A stretch of DNA of 64,000 nucleotides from Candidatus Omnitrophota bacterium (GTDB lineage Bacteria > Omnitrophota > Gorgyraeia > Gorgyraeales > Gorgyraeaceae). Positions 26,725-32,900 of the stretch are shown in pieces (the stretch's first letter is position 1; every line of letters starts with the position of its first letter). A program made the translations under genes and the position numbers. The DNA lies in NCBI GenBank assembly GCA_003485765.1, contig DNHS01000035.1, forward strand, positions 129,314 through 193,313, given 5' to 3'. The notes beneath the pieces were generated by a model, which saw only the letters and a list, made by a program, of their open reading frames with translations, was not told where the DNA came from and did no database searches.

Positions 26725-26820
26725 GTCTTAATAGAGGATTTCATGAGAGAGGCCGTAGAGTTTTTGAAGAACTTAGTTTTTGGCAAGGAATATCTTAAGG
26801 CGACTATAAAAGAATACTAG
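26725..26820 (+). other. In-frame continuation of the isomerase-like frame beyond TAG
   Basis: Directly after the TAG at 26722-26724 the same frame runs on as VLIEDFMREAVEFLKNLVFG and further, to the TAG at 26818-26820. The predicted amphipathic helix fits a natural C-terminal helix of this family. It could be the lost end of a gene broken by a single nonsense change, or chance. Confidence 0.45.
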
Positions 26821-26919
26821 CATCGGGGACGTCTTACTGCGCTGTAACATTTTACCATATAATAAGTTACGAGCCTTATGGTTCTAAAATATAAGGCATT
26901 TCTATGTGATGTATTCGAA

Positions 26920-26940
26920 TCGTGACGCGCTGCGTCACGA
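26920..26940. repeat. 9-bp-arm hairpin
   Basis: TCGTGACGC, loop GCT, GCGTCACGA. It is GC-rich against an AT-rich background. No U-run follows on the + strand, so it is not an obvious terminator; it may be a small palindromic repeat unit. Confidence 0.65.
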
Positions 26941-26983
26941 ATTAAGCTGGACGCACTATAGGAAAAATTACTCATCAAGATAT

Positions 26984-27005
26984 AGCCCAGGTTTAAACCT
27001 GGGCT
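26984..27005. repeat. Perfect 22-base palindrome
   Basis: Eleven-base arms (AGCCCAGGTTT and its exact complement) without a loop, just upstream of the Phd-RelE promoter. Could be a terminator-like element for the preceding unit or a dispersed palindromic repeat. Confidence 0.65.
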
Positions 27006-27026
27006 GCTGCGAGCTGAACTGTTACC

Positions 27027-27055
27027 TTGACAGATATCCAAAAATAGGATATACT
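27027..27055 (+). promoter_or_regulatory. Promoter with overlapping operator for the Phd-RelE pair
   Basis: TTGACA (27027-27032), 17 bases, TATACT (27050-27055). The inverted repeat ATATCC (27034-27039) / GGATAT (27047-27052) fills the spacer and touches the -10 element, as expected for autoregulation by an antitoxin. AAAGGAGGTGA is the ribosome site before the ATG at 27098. Confidence 0.75.
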
Positions 27056-27097
27056 TTTAATGTAGACACAAAGGTAACTACAAAGGAGGTGAGTGTG

Positions 27098-27388
27098 ATG
27101 AGCATTGCTGCTGATTTATTAAAAGCTAATCATGTTGGCATCAGGGATATTAAAGAACATCTATCTACACGGCTGCTTAAAGATATTTTGGTAATAACTG
27201 ATAGGGGCACGCCTGTAAGTGTAAATCTGCCTTATTCTGATGTATTAGAATTGATAGATATTATTGATGAGGCGGCGGATTTGGAAACTATGGCTACAGT
27301 TAGCGAAGGAAGATTGGCAATAAGGGAAGGCGCAAAAGGTATACTGGTTGCCGATCTTTTTAAAAGAATAAGGACGCAGCGTAAATGA
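27098..27388 (+). CDS. Phd/YefM-type antitoxin
   Basis: A longer frame is open from 26906, but the strong AAAGGAGGTGA site fixes the start at ATG 27098 (96 residues). The N-terminal half, 'HVGIRDIKEHLSTRLLKDIL' followed by 'ITDRGTPVSVNLPYSDVLEL', has the Phd/YefM fold: a helix, then a strand pair including the 'T.rG.P..v..' turn. The C-terminal 30 residues would wrap the toxin. It should bind its own promoter at 27027-27055 and neutralise the next gene's product, with which it overlaps by 4 bases. Confidence 0.83.
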   Translation: MSIAADLLKANHVGIRDIKEHLSTRLLKDILVITDRGTPVSVNLPYSDVLELIDIIDEAADLETMATVSEGRLAIREGAKGILVADLFKRIRTQRK

Positions 27389-27693
27389 AATACCAGGTTA
27401 GGTTCCCCGGTCATTCTATTGAGAAAAAATTTGAGAAATTTCTTTTAAAGATTCATCCGGTAAGCCTGCAAGAAGAAATTATGCAAGACCTGAGTAAGCT
27501 TGCCGATAACCCCCGGCCTTATGGTGAAAAGGCTTTTAAGAAACTCAAGCTGCCTATTCAATTTTATCAGTATGTTGCGCAATACAGAATAAGAATAGGC
27601 GACTATAGAATGCTTTATGATGTAGATGATGAGAAAAAGATTGTATGGATTTTAGCATTGAGAAGGCGTTCGGAAAAAACATACAGAACATAA
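27385..27693 (+). CDS. RelE/ParE-family toxin
   Basis: A 102-residue basic protein. 'YQVRFPGHSIEKKFEKFL' is the N-terminal strand-helix, and 'YQYVAQYRIRIGDYRMLYDV' followed by 'KKIVWILALRRRSEKTYR' is the beta-sheet core with the basic residues and RxGdYRv.Y pattern of RelE/ParE folds. Family members are either ribosome-dependent mRNA endonucleases or gyrase poisons; the sequence alone does not decide. The ATGA overlap with the antitoxin supports a functional pair. Confidence 0.87.
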   Translation: MKYQVRFPGHSIEKKFEKFLLKIHPVSLQEEIMQDLSKLADNPRPYGEKAFKKLKLPIQFYQYVAQYRIRIGDYRMLYDVDDEKKIVWILALRRRSEKTYRT

Positions 27694-27722
27694 CCCACTA
27701 AACACATAGGATAGAGGCGATT

Positions 27723-27742
27723 ATTGACACATTTGTGTAAAT
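27723..27742 (+). repeat. Copy of the RHH-MazF promoter/operator sequence upstream of asnB
   Basis: Twenty bases, ATTGACACATTTGTGTAAAT, are identical to 32599-32618, the promoter/operator of the RHH-MazF pair. Here the -10 half is missing, so it is a partial, probably non-functional copy left at the join between the RelE module and asnB. Confidence 0.7.
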
Positions 27743-27754
27743 AAAGGGAGACGT

Positions 27755-29635
27755 ATGTGCGGGATATGCGGGAAGATTAGTATAAATGGTAATGTGACAG
27801 AAGAACTCATCAGGAAGATGTGTGGGGTGCTTACGCATAGGGGGCCGAATGACGAAGGGGTTTATGTAAAAGGAGGTATGGGGCTGGGGCATAGGAGGCT
27901 CGCTATTATTGATTTATCGCAGGCTGGGCATCAGCCGATGAGTAATGAAGATGGTTCTATCTGGATAGTTCTGAATGGAGAGATTTATAATTTTATTGAG
28001 TTAAGAGAGGCGCTTGAAAAAAAAGGCCACAGGTTTAAATCTCATGCAGATACTGAAGTAGTATTACATTTATATGAGGATAAAGGCGTAGAATGCCTTA
28101 AGGATTTAAGAGGGCCTTTCGCGTTCGCGATATGGGATAGCAGGAAAGAACTTCTTTTTATTGCCAGAGATAGGATTGGCAAAAAACCATTATATTACCA
28201 TTATAGAAATCAGACATTGATCTTTGCTTCCGAGATTAAGGCTATCCTGCAGGATCCTGATGTATCGAGAGAGGTCAACAGACCTGCAATAACAGATTAT
28301 CTAAGTTATGGATATACGCCTACGCCAGAAACTATGTTTAAGAATATTGTGAAGCTCCCGCCTGCTCATTTTATGGTCTATGAAAAAGGCAATATAAGAT
28401 TAGAAAAATACTGGGAACTTGATTTTTCAAAAAAGATAAAAATGTCCGAGAAAGATTATTGCCATAGAACCATGGAACTTCTTGAAGAATGTACTAAGAT
28501 ACGCCTAATAAGCGATGTACCGCTAGGAGCTTTCTTAAGTGGGGGCATAGATTCGAGCGCTGTAGTGTATATGATGAGCAAACTAAGTTCAAAGCCTGTA
28601 AAGACATTTTCCATAGGTTTCGATGATAAAGAGTATAGCGAATTAAAATACGCTAAAGTTATTGCAGATAGATTTAAAACAGAACATCATGAGTATATTG
28701 TTAAGCCAGACGCTATAGAACTTTTACCAAAACTCGTATGGCATTACAATGAACCTTACGCTGACTCTTCAGCTCTGCCCAGTTATTATGTGGCGAAGAT
28801 GACCAGACAAGAAGTGACTGTCGCTTTAAACGGAGATGGAGGGGATGAGGATTTTGGAGGATATGAAAGGTTTATGGCAGCAAGATTCGCTGAATCAATC
28901 AGTAAATCGCCTGTGCCTTTCAAGGATAAAATTATAAAGCTTATTGTAAGTAGTATTCCAGAATCCATGGGATTTAAGGACTCTAGGTTCAGGCTTAGGA
29001 GGTTTTTAATCGAGTTATCAAAGCCATGCAGGGAAAGGCATTACAATTGGATATCGATATTCAGCGAGCATGAAAAGGAAAACATGTTTACAGCAGGATT
29101 TGCCGGAGAACTTGCCGGAAAGAGTTCATTTAATTATTTAGACAGAGCGTTTAATGAATGCGGCTCAAAAGATATTGTAGATTTAGTGATGTCAGCGGAT
29201 ATAAAGACTAATCTATTGGATGACCTGCTTGTGAAAATGGATATAGCAACAATGGCGAATTCGCTGGAAGGCAGGTCGCCGTTTTTAGATCATAAGATGA
29301 TGGAGTTCTGTGCCGCTATGCCGAGCAATATGAAAATAAAAGGCACAAAATTAAAATATATATTAAAGAAAGCGTTATCCAAGGCATTGCCTAAGGAAAT
29401 ACTTTCCCGAGGCAAGATGGGATTCGGCGTGCCACTGGACGCCTGGTTTCGTAAAGAATTAAAAGACTATTCTTATGGCATTTTAATGAGCGATAACTGC
29501 GTAAATAGAGGTTATTTTAAAAAAGACGTTATAAAGAAAATCCTTGATGAACACACCTCCGGCAAAGCCAATAACGGCGCCAGGATCTGGAGCCTATTAT
29601 TCCTGGAATTATGGCATAAGGAATTTATAGATTAA
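27755..29635 (+). CDS. asnB: Asparagine synthase (glutamine-hydrolysing), AsnB
   Basis: Full-length at 626 residues. The N-terminal Ntn-type glutaminase begins 'MCGICGKIS' with Cys2 as nucleophile, followed by 'LTHRGPNDEG', 'GLGHRRLAIIDLS' and 'NGEIYN'. The synthetase domain has the PP-loop 'FLSGGIDSSAVVYMMSK' (about 260-276), 'NGDGGDEDFGGYERF' and 'SLEGRSPFLDHKMMEF'. It makes asparagine, or amidates another carboxylate, from glutamine and ATP. Such genes are common inside glycan clusters, where the acceptor may be a uronic acid; that is an inference. A good 'AAAGGGAG' site precedes the ATG. A decayed relative of its 5' end lies at 23397. Confidence 0.95.
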   Translation: MCGICGKISINGNVTEELIRKMCGVLTHRGPNDEGVYVKGGMGLGHRRLAIIDLSQAGHQPMSNEDGSIWIVLNGEIYNFIELREALEKKGHRFKSHADTEVVLHLYEDKGVECLKDLRGPFAFAIWDSRKELLFIARDRIGKKPLYYHYRNQTLIFASEIKAILQDPDVSREVNRPAITDYLSYGYTPTPETMFKNIVKLPPAHFMVYEKGNIRLEKYWELDFSKKIKMSEKDYCHRTMELLEECTKIRLISDVPLGAFLSGGIDSSAVVYMMSKLSSKPVKTFSIGFDDKEYSELKYAKVIADRFKTEHHEYIVKPDAIELLPKLVWHYNEPYADSSALPSYYVAKMTRQEVTVALNGDGGDEDFGGYERFMAARFAESISKSPVPFKDKIIKLIVSSIPESMGFKDSRFRLRRFLIELSKPCRERHYNWISIFSEHEKENMFTAGFAGELAGKSSFNYLDRAFNECGSKDIVDLVMSADIKTNLLDDLLVKMDIATMANSLEGRSPFLDHKMMEFCAAMPSNMKIKGTKLKYILKKALSKALPKEILSRGKMGFGVPLDAWFRKELKDYSYGILMSDNCVNRGYFKKDVIKKILDEHTSGKANNGARIWSLLFLELWHKEFID

Positions 29636-29666
29636 TACCCTTCCCTTTGATAGCCCACTTTCATGG

Positions 29667-29733
29667 CATGTCTAATGGACACATTCTGCCAGCGCCTATT
29701 GACTTTTAAGTTAGAAGCGGGTAGATTTATATA
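29667..29733 (+). repeat. 67-bp intergenic repeat, copy 2, with promoter-like sequence
   Basis: Matches 24809-24875 at 64 of 67 bases. It includes TTGACT (29699-29704), 17 bases and TAGATT (29722-29727), just upstream of the broken Bro-N gene. Confidence 0.75.
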
Positions 29734-29759
29734 TAGTAATTAAAAATCTGGAGGGATAA

Positions 29760-30330
29760 ATGACAAAAGAGGCAGCTGTTACTAAAATTGCTATTTTTCG
29801 GAAGAAAGAGATCAGGAAAACCATTCATAAGAATGAATGGTGGTTTGTTATTGAAGACGTTATCTCAGCTTTGATTAATTCCAGTGATCCTAAGCAGTAT
29901 ATACAGAGAATGAAACAAAGGGATCCAGAGTTGGCCAAAGGGTGGGTACAAATTGTACATACCCTTGAAATTCGCACAGAAGGTGGAAGGCAGAAGATGA
30001 ACTGTGCAAATACAGAAGGTATTTTTCGCATTATCCAGTCTGTTCCTGACCCCGTCCGCGTATAAAAAGTTTAAAGGATTAAAGCGGCAAAATCTGCGGG
30101 ATCATATGAATGACTTGGAGCTAATCTTCTCAATGCTTGGAGAGGCATCCACTAAAGAAATCACCATAAATAAAAATGCTCAGGGATTTATTGAGACTAA
30201 ACAAGCGGCCCAGGAGGGCGGCGCTGTCGCAGGCAATGCTAGAAAAGAATTGGAAAGAAAGAGCGGTAAAAAAGTATTAACGCGTGAAAATTATCTAAAG
30301 GCAGCTCAAAGCAAGAAACTCTTGAATTAA
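29760..30330 (+). pseudogene. Broken Bro-N / DinD-like gene (internal deletion with frameshift)
   Basis: The first frame (29760-30065, 101 codons) is a Bro-N domain: 'WWFVIEDVISALINSSDPKQ', 'YIQRMKQRDPELAKGW' and 'NTEGIFRIIQSVPDP', then a stop. A second frame, visible from about 30045 to 30330, continues with 'SAYKKFKGLKRQNLRDHMND', 'GEASTKEITINKNAQGF' and 'GGAVAGNARKELERKSGKKV'. These are the N- and C-terminal parts of one known layout (Bro-N domain, middle helical region, then a 'gg.vAg.aR.e.E...gkkv' tail, as in DinD-like proteins, usually about 270-290 residues). The middle 100 or so residues are missing and the frames differ, so a deletion joined the two ends out of frame near 30045-30060. 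Confidence 0.8.
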
Positions 30331-30360
30331 TGGAGTAATATTATTTTAGGAAAGAAAAAT

Positions 30361-30397
30361 TTTTGAAAGAAAACGCTTTTGAGATGTGTCTTATATA
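30361..30397 (+). repeat. 37-bp island repeat, copy 1
   Basis: Identical over 37 bases to 32535-32571 (begins ttttgaaagaaaacgc, ends gagatgtgtcttatata). It follows the broken Bro-N gene and precedes the AbrB-type gene. Confidence 0.8.
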
Positions 30398-30453
30398 GTA
30401 GCGAATCAAGGACTCTAATCCGCTGATTTTGTAAAAAATCCTTACTTTCGTCC

Positions 30454-30482
30454 TTGACGATTTCCTTACTTTATGGTATATT
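30454..30482 (+). promoter_or_regulatory. Promoter of the AbrB-type gene
   Basis: TTGACG (30454-30459), 17 bases, TATATT (30477-30482), followed by the GGGAGGTGAG ribosome site and the ATG at 30505. No clear operator palindrome is seen here. Confidence 0.6.
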
Positions 30483-30504
30483 TGATAACGGGAGGTGAGA
30501 AAAT

Positions 30505-30762
30505 ATGACAGTTACCATGACCGCAAAGAATCAAATAACCATACCTAAAAAGATCACAGAAGCCTTGGGTTTAGAAAAGGGGTCTATGTTCAAGGTAGAG
30601 GTTTCTAAGAATGGGATAGAGTTTATTCCTCTGGAGACAAAAGAGAGGGAGTTTACCCATGAGGAATATACAAAATTAGAAACCCTGGCAGTACAAGAAA
30701 AGGGAAAAGAGAAGCGCGTGACAAAAAAGCTTATCGATAATTTAAAAAAAGGGAAAATTTAA
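30505..30762 (+). CDS. AbrB/MazE-family (SpoVT-AbrB fold) DNA-binding protein
   Basis: An 85-residue protein. The first 50 residues, 'MTVTMTAKNQITIPKKITEA' then 'LGLEKGSMFKVEVSKNGIEF', are a swapped-hairpin AbrB domain ('knqitIPkki...lgl..G..f.v'), used by MazE-type antitoxins and transition regulators. The C-terminal 35 residues are charged and would be the toxin-binding tail of an antitoxin. The gene downstream that should encode the partner is only a fragment (30766-31064), so this may be an orphan antitoxin or a solitary regulator. Confidence 0.82.
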   Translation: MTVTMTAKNQITIPKKITEALGLEKGSMFKVEVSKNGIEFIPLETKEREFTHEEYTKLETLAVQEKGKEKRVTKKLIDNLKKGKI

Positions 30763-30765
30763 TCA

Positions 30766-31064
30766 ATGCCTTTACGAAGGCCTTATTATGAAGCCGGGAT
30801 AGAAGGAAGTATTCGTGTTGTGATAAGACAAGAGGGGCAAATGTGTATTGCAGTATTAGCAGGGAATCACGACCAAATAAGACAATTTCTGGCCACTGGG
30901 TAGAGAACCTTCCCCTATATAAACCAAACATAGAGGCGCGTTATGGAAAGGACGAAGTCGCCAAGGCAAGAGAGCTTAGCTTTATGATAGTCTCCTCCAT
31001 GCGTTCGGATAATCCTTTAAGGAATATTGGATATGTGGTTGGGATTTTAAGATATGCCCGATAG
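30766..31064 (+). pseudogene. Unrecognised broken gene downstream of the AbrB-type gene
   Basis: A 45-codon frame starts 3 bases after the AbrB stop (30766-30903, MPLRRPYYEAGIEGSIRVVI...). A second frame picks up immediately around it (from about 30893, 'HWVENLPLYKPNIEARYGKD', 'KARELSFMIVSSMRSDNPLR', ending 31064). Together they look like one gene with a frameshift near 30895. The last part is repeated at 32452-32514, showing that the same unknown gene once had a second copy. I do not recognise the family, and a toxin role is only suggested by position. Confidence 0.45.
30989..31051 (+). repeat. 63-bp repeat, copy 1 (3' part of the unknown broken gene)
   Basis: Matches 32452-32514 at 56 of 63 bases. 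Both copies encode the same string, VSSMR.DNPLRNIGY.VGIL, so they derive from one coding sequence. Confidence 0.75.
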
Positions 31065-31089
31065 ACATATTTCGTCAGTACCTATTGAC
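31053..31089 (+). repeat. Diverged copy 3 of the intergenic promoter repeat
   Basis: Aligns with the first 37 bases of the 67-bp repeat at 24809 at 29 of 37 positions. It ends in the -35 element of the next promoter. Confidence 0.6.
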
Positions 31090-31140
31090 AAAATAAAAAT
31101 ATAGATTATACTCTATATAGAGATAGGTTATAATCTATAT
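31085..31140 (+). promoter_or_regulatory. Promoter and nested operator of the AbiEii-type/XRE pair
   Basis: TTGACA (31085-31090), 16 bases, TATACT (31107-31112). A perfect inverted repeat with 12-base arms (ATATAGATTATA at 31099-31110 and its complement at 31129-31140) surrounds a second perfect palindrome, CTCTATATAGAG (31111-31122). The whole covers the -10 element and likely start point, so strong autoregulation is expected, most likely by the XRE protein. Confidence 0.75.
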
Positions 31141-31161
31141 GCAAGCATAGTGGGGATTTCT

Positions 31162-31872
31162 ATGGATTTGAAGCTAAGAGAGGCACAAAAACTTGTTCTG
31201 AAGATATTTTCGCAAGAGGCAGAGGATTTCGCGCTTGCCGGCGGCACAGCACTTGAATTATATTACCTGCGTCACAGATTTTCTTCGGATCTGGATTTTT
31301 TTTCAAGAAAATACCCCGTTTCAGAAATAGATACTTTGGTAGAGGCCTTTGAAAAACATCTGGATCAGAAAATTCATCTGGAATCAGAATTTGTTTCCGT
31401 CAATAAGGCGTGCGTCCGGTTTTATGCTATACCGGTCAAGGGTTCGGATAGGCCATTAAAGATTGATTTTGTTGAAGATGTTGTGTGTACTCGCCCGGTA
31501 ATACGGAAAATTGACGGTGTCCGCGTGTATAGCGCGGAGGATTTATACCTGCATAAAATAGCCGCTATTTCTGGCACTCAAGTTATAACAGATGAGGTCG
31601 GCAGGCAAGTCAGCGAAGGCCGCAAAGAGGCGCGGGATGTATTTGACGTGTACATGCTTTCAAAAAAAATACAGCCATTGCACATATTCCTGCGCAGTCT
31701 TTCGCCCCGGTTCCAAAAGGGGATAGTCCACTGGTATCGGACATTTTCCAGGCAGGAACTCAAGCTCGCGCTAATGGAGCTGGATATTTACGATACTGAA
31801 TTCAATGCCAGGGAATTGGTTATTTATCTGGAAAACGAGGTCAAGCAATTAGCCAAGGAGGCAATAGGATAA
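31162..31872 (+). CDS. AbiEii-type nucleotidyltransferase (toxin candidate)
   Basis: A GTG at 31150 is possible, but the ATG at 31162 has 'GTGGGG' at good spacing; the protein is 236 residues. 'FALAGGTALELYYLRHRFSS' followed by DLDFF (about 22-46) is the nucleotidyltransferase signature (GG...R.S.DlDf) of the AbiEii/JHP0933-like group. 'VYSAEDLYLHKIAAI' and 'RKEARDVFDVYML' (about 117-166) are the conserved K and RDxxD segments. AbiEii toxins of type IV TA systems transfer nucleotides, in known cases to tRNA. The XRE-type partner follows with a TAATG overlap. Confidence 0.85.
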   Translation: MDLKLREAQKLVLKIFSQEAEDFALAGGTALELYYLRHRFSSDLDFFSRKYPVSEIDTLVEAFEKHLDQKIHLESEFVSVNKACVRFYAIPVKGSDRPLKIDFVEDVVCTRPVIRKIDGVRVYSAEDLYLHKIAAISGTQVITDEVGRQVSEGRKEARDVFDVYMLSKKIQPLHIFLRSLSPRFQKGIVHWYRTFSRQELKLALMELDIYDTEFNARELVIYLENEVKQLAKEAIG

Positions 31873-32381
31873 TGATTATTTCAAAATATTTTTGGGACAT
31901 AAGTGAAACTGCCCTGAAAGAAACAGCCAGGATACTTAAAAATCCAAAACATCCTCAATTTCCGGTTAAAATGGTAATTTTTATGTCGCGCTGTGATAAG
32001 CCAAAGGAGCTATTTTCCTTGATTGCCAAGGATGAGTTTATAGACGCATGGCCAAAGATCAGGGCTCAATGGATAAAACGCGCGCGGCAGTCAGATTTCA
32101 GGGATTGGTGGGAAACAATCTATGAACATCTCGTAGATGCGCATGGACGAGCGCGCAGAAAACCCACAAGCGCCACGCCGGTTTTTTTCCGAAAGTTTGG
32201 AGCGCTTATTAAAGAAGCGAGGATTCGGAAAGGGTTGAGCCAGAAACAATTGGCGCATCGCATAGGTATGAAACAGCCGGATGTTTCCAGGATAGAAGAA
32301 GGCAGGAAAAATATCACGCTATACACCGTCATGCGTTTCTGCAATGTTTTAGGCATTAAGAAAATTACAGTAGGCCAGTAA
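31872..32381 (+). CDS. XRE-family HTH protein, antitoxin candidate of the AbiEii-type pair
   Basis: A 169-residue protein starting at the ATG in TAATG. Residues 1-95 are an unrecognised, probably partner-binding domain ('MIISKYFWDISETALKETAR', 'RDWWETIYEHLVDAHGRAR'). Residues 105-165 are a Cro/C1-type HTH: 'FGALIKEARIRKGLSQKQLA' and 'GMKQPDVSRIEEGRKNITLY'. It should bind the nested palindrome upstream. In classic AbiE the antitoxin is a different winged-helix protein encoded first; here an XRE protein is encoded second, so the module is a variant. Confidence 0.82.
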   Translation: MIISKYFWDISETALKETARILKNPKHPQFPVKMVIFMSRCDKPKELFSLIAKDEFIDAWPKIRAQWIKRARQSDFRDWWETIYEHLVDAHGRARRKPTSATPVFFRKFGALIKEARIRKGLSQKQLAHRIGMKQPDVSRIEEGRKNITLYTVMRFCNVLGIKKITVGQ

Positions 32382-32451
32382 AACGTCAACTATTTTTTCG
32401 ACCCTGTAATTATAATTGTCGCATAACAAATGTAGCCAAAGCAGTCAAAAA

Positions 32452-32514
32452 AGTCTCCTCCATGCGGCCGGATAATCCTTTAAGAAACATTGGATATTTA
32501 GTGGGGATTTTAAG
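32452..32514 (+). repeat. 63-bp repeat, copy 2
   Basis: Matches 30989-31051 at 56 of 63 bases; here only the 3' end of the unknown gene is left (SSMRPDNPLRNIGYLVGILR, then KEKF and stop). Confidence 0.75.
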
Positions 32515-32534
32515 GAAAGAAAAATTTTAAAAAT

Positions 32535-32571
32535 TTTTGAAAGAAAACGCTTTTGAGATGTGTCTTATATA
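32535..32571 (+). repeat. 37-bp island repeat, copy 2
   Basis: Identical to 30361-30397. The 20 bases upstream in both copies also share 'ggaaagaaaaat', so the repeat is longer but less exact on that side. Confidence 0.8.
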
Positions 32572-32599
32572 TGAAAGAGGGCTTGGGCATGGGGTGATA

Positions 32600-32628
32600 T
32601 TGACACATTTGTGTAAATGTGGTATATT
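32600..32628 (+). promoter_or_regulatory. Promoter/operator of the RHH-MazF pair
   Basis: TTGACA (32600-32605), 17 bases, TATATT (32623-32628). The spacer contains a perfect inverted repeat CACATTT-GTGT-AAATGTG, as for an RHH autorepressor. An AGGAGGTGAG ribosome site follows before ATG 32649. Confidence 0.8.
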
Positions 32629-32648
32629 TTGTTCAGGAGGTGAGTTAT

Positions 32649-32900
32649 ATGGTAAAAAAGAATATGGGAAGGGAAAGATTGAGCATTGATGTATTGCCGG
32701 AAGAACACAGGCAGATTAAGGCATATGCCGCGCTGTATGGTAAGACAATGAGAGAATATGTATTGGAATGCGTACAGAAAAAACTGCGAGAGGAAACTGA
32801 ACAAAAGGAATTAGCTAATATGAGCGCATATCCTGACAAGGATTCTATATTAAACAGCGTATGGGAAAATAAAAAGGATGCGGCATATGATAAAATGTAA
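32649..32900 (+). CDS. Ribbon-helix-helix antitoxin
   Basis: The AGGAGGTGAG site sets the start at ATG 32649 (83 residues). 'RERLSIDVLPEEHRQIKAYA' followed by 'ALYGKTMREYVLECVQKKL' is a ribbon-helix-helix DNA-binding domain (strand, helix A, G-x-T turn, helix B). The charged tail (YPDKDSILNSVWENKKD) should bind the toxin. It probably represses the promoter with the CACATTT inverted repeat. The toxin gene overlaps its end. Confidence 0.83.
   Translation: MVKKNMGRERLSIDVLPEEHRQIKAYAALYGKTMREYVLECVQKKLREETEQKELANMSAYPDKDSILNSVWENKKDAAYDKM

Larger units (their letters stand above)
26821..27026. other. Non-coding stretch with two strong hairpins
   Basis: No gene is seen. The stretch holds a hairpin at 26920-26940 and a perfect 22-base palindrome at 26984-27005, listed separately. 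The region looks like a junction between the isomerase-like gene and the Phd-RelE module. Confidence 0.5.
32382..32598. other. Junction region made of repeat fragments
   Basis: No gene is seen. It contains the second copy of the 63-bp coding fragment (32452-32514) and of the 37-bp repeat (32535-32571), placed end to end in the order expected for the 3' end and flank of one lost gene. Confidence 0.6.

Noticed and set aside
25972..26820. TAG recoding (amber reassignment) to explain the in-frame stop
   Set aside because: TAG ends other intact genes here (for example at 8213 and 27754-independent modules), so a local mutation is the simpler reading.
26906..27388. 160-codon version of the Phd-type antitoxin gene
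   Set aside because: The first 64 codons run through two palindromes and the promoter; the AAAGGAGGTGA site and domain start both point to ATG 27098.
29760..30330. Prophage remnant based on the Bro-N domain
   Set aside because: No integrase, capsid, tail or lysis gene is present; Bro-N/DinD-like genes also occur outside prophages.
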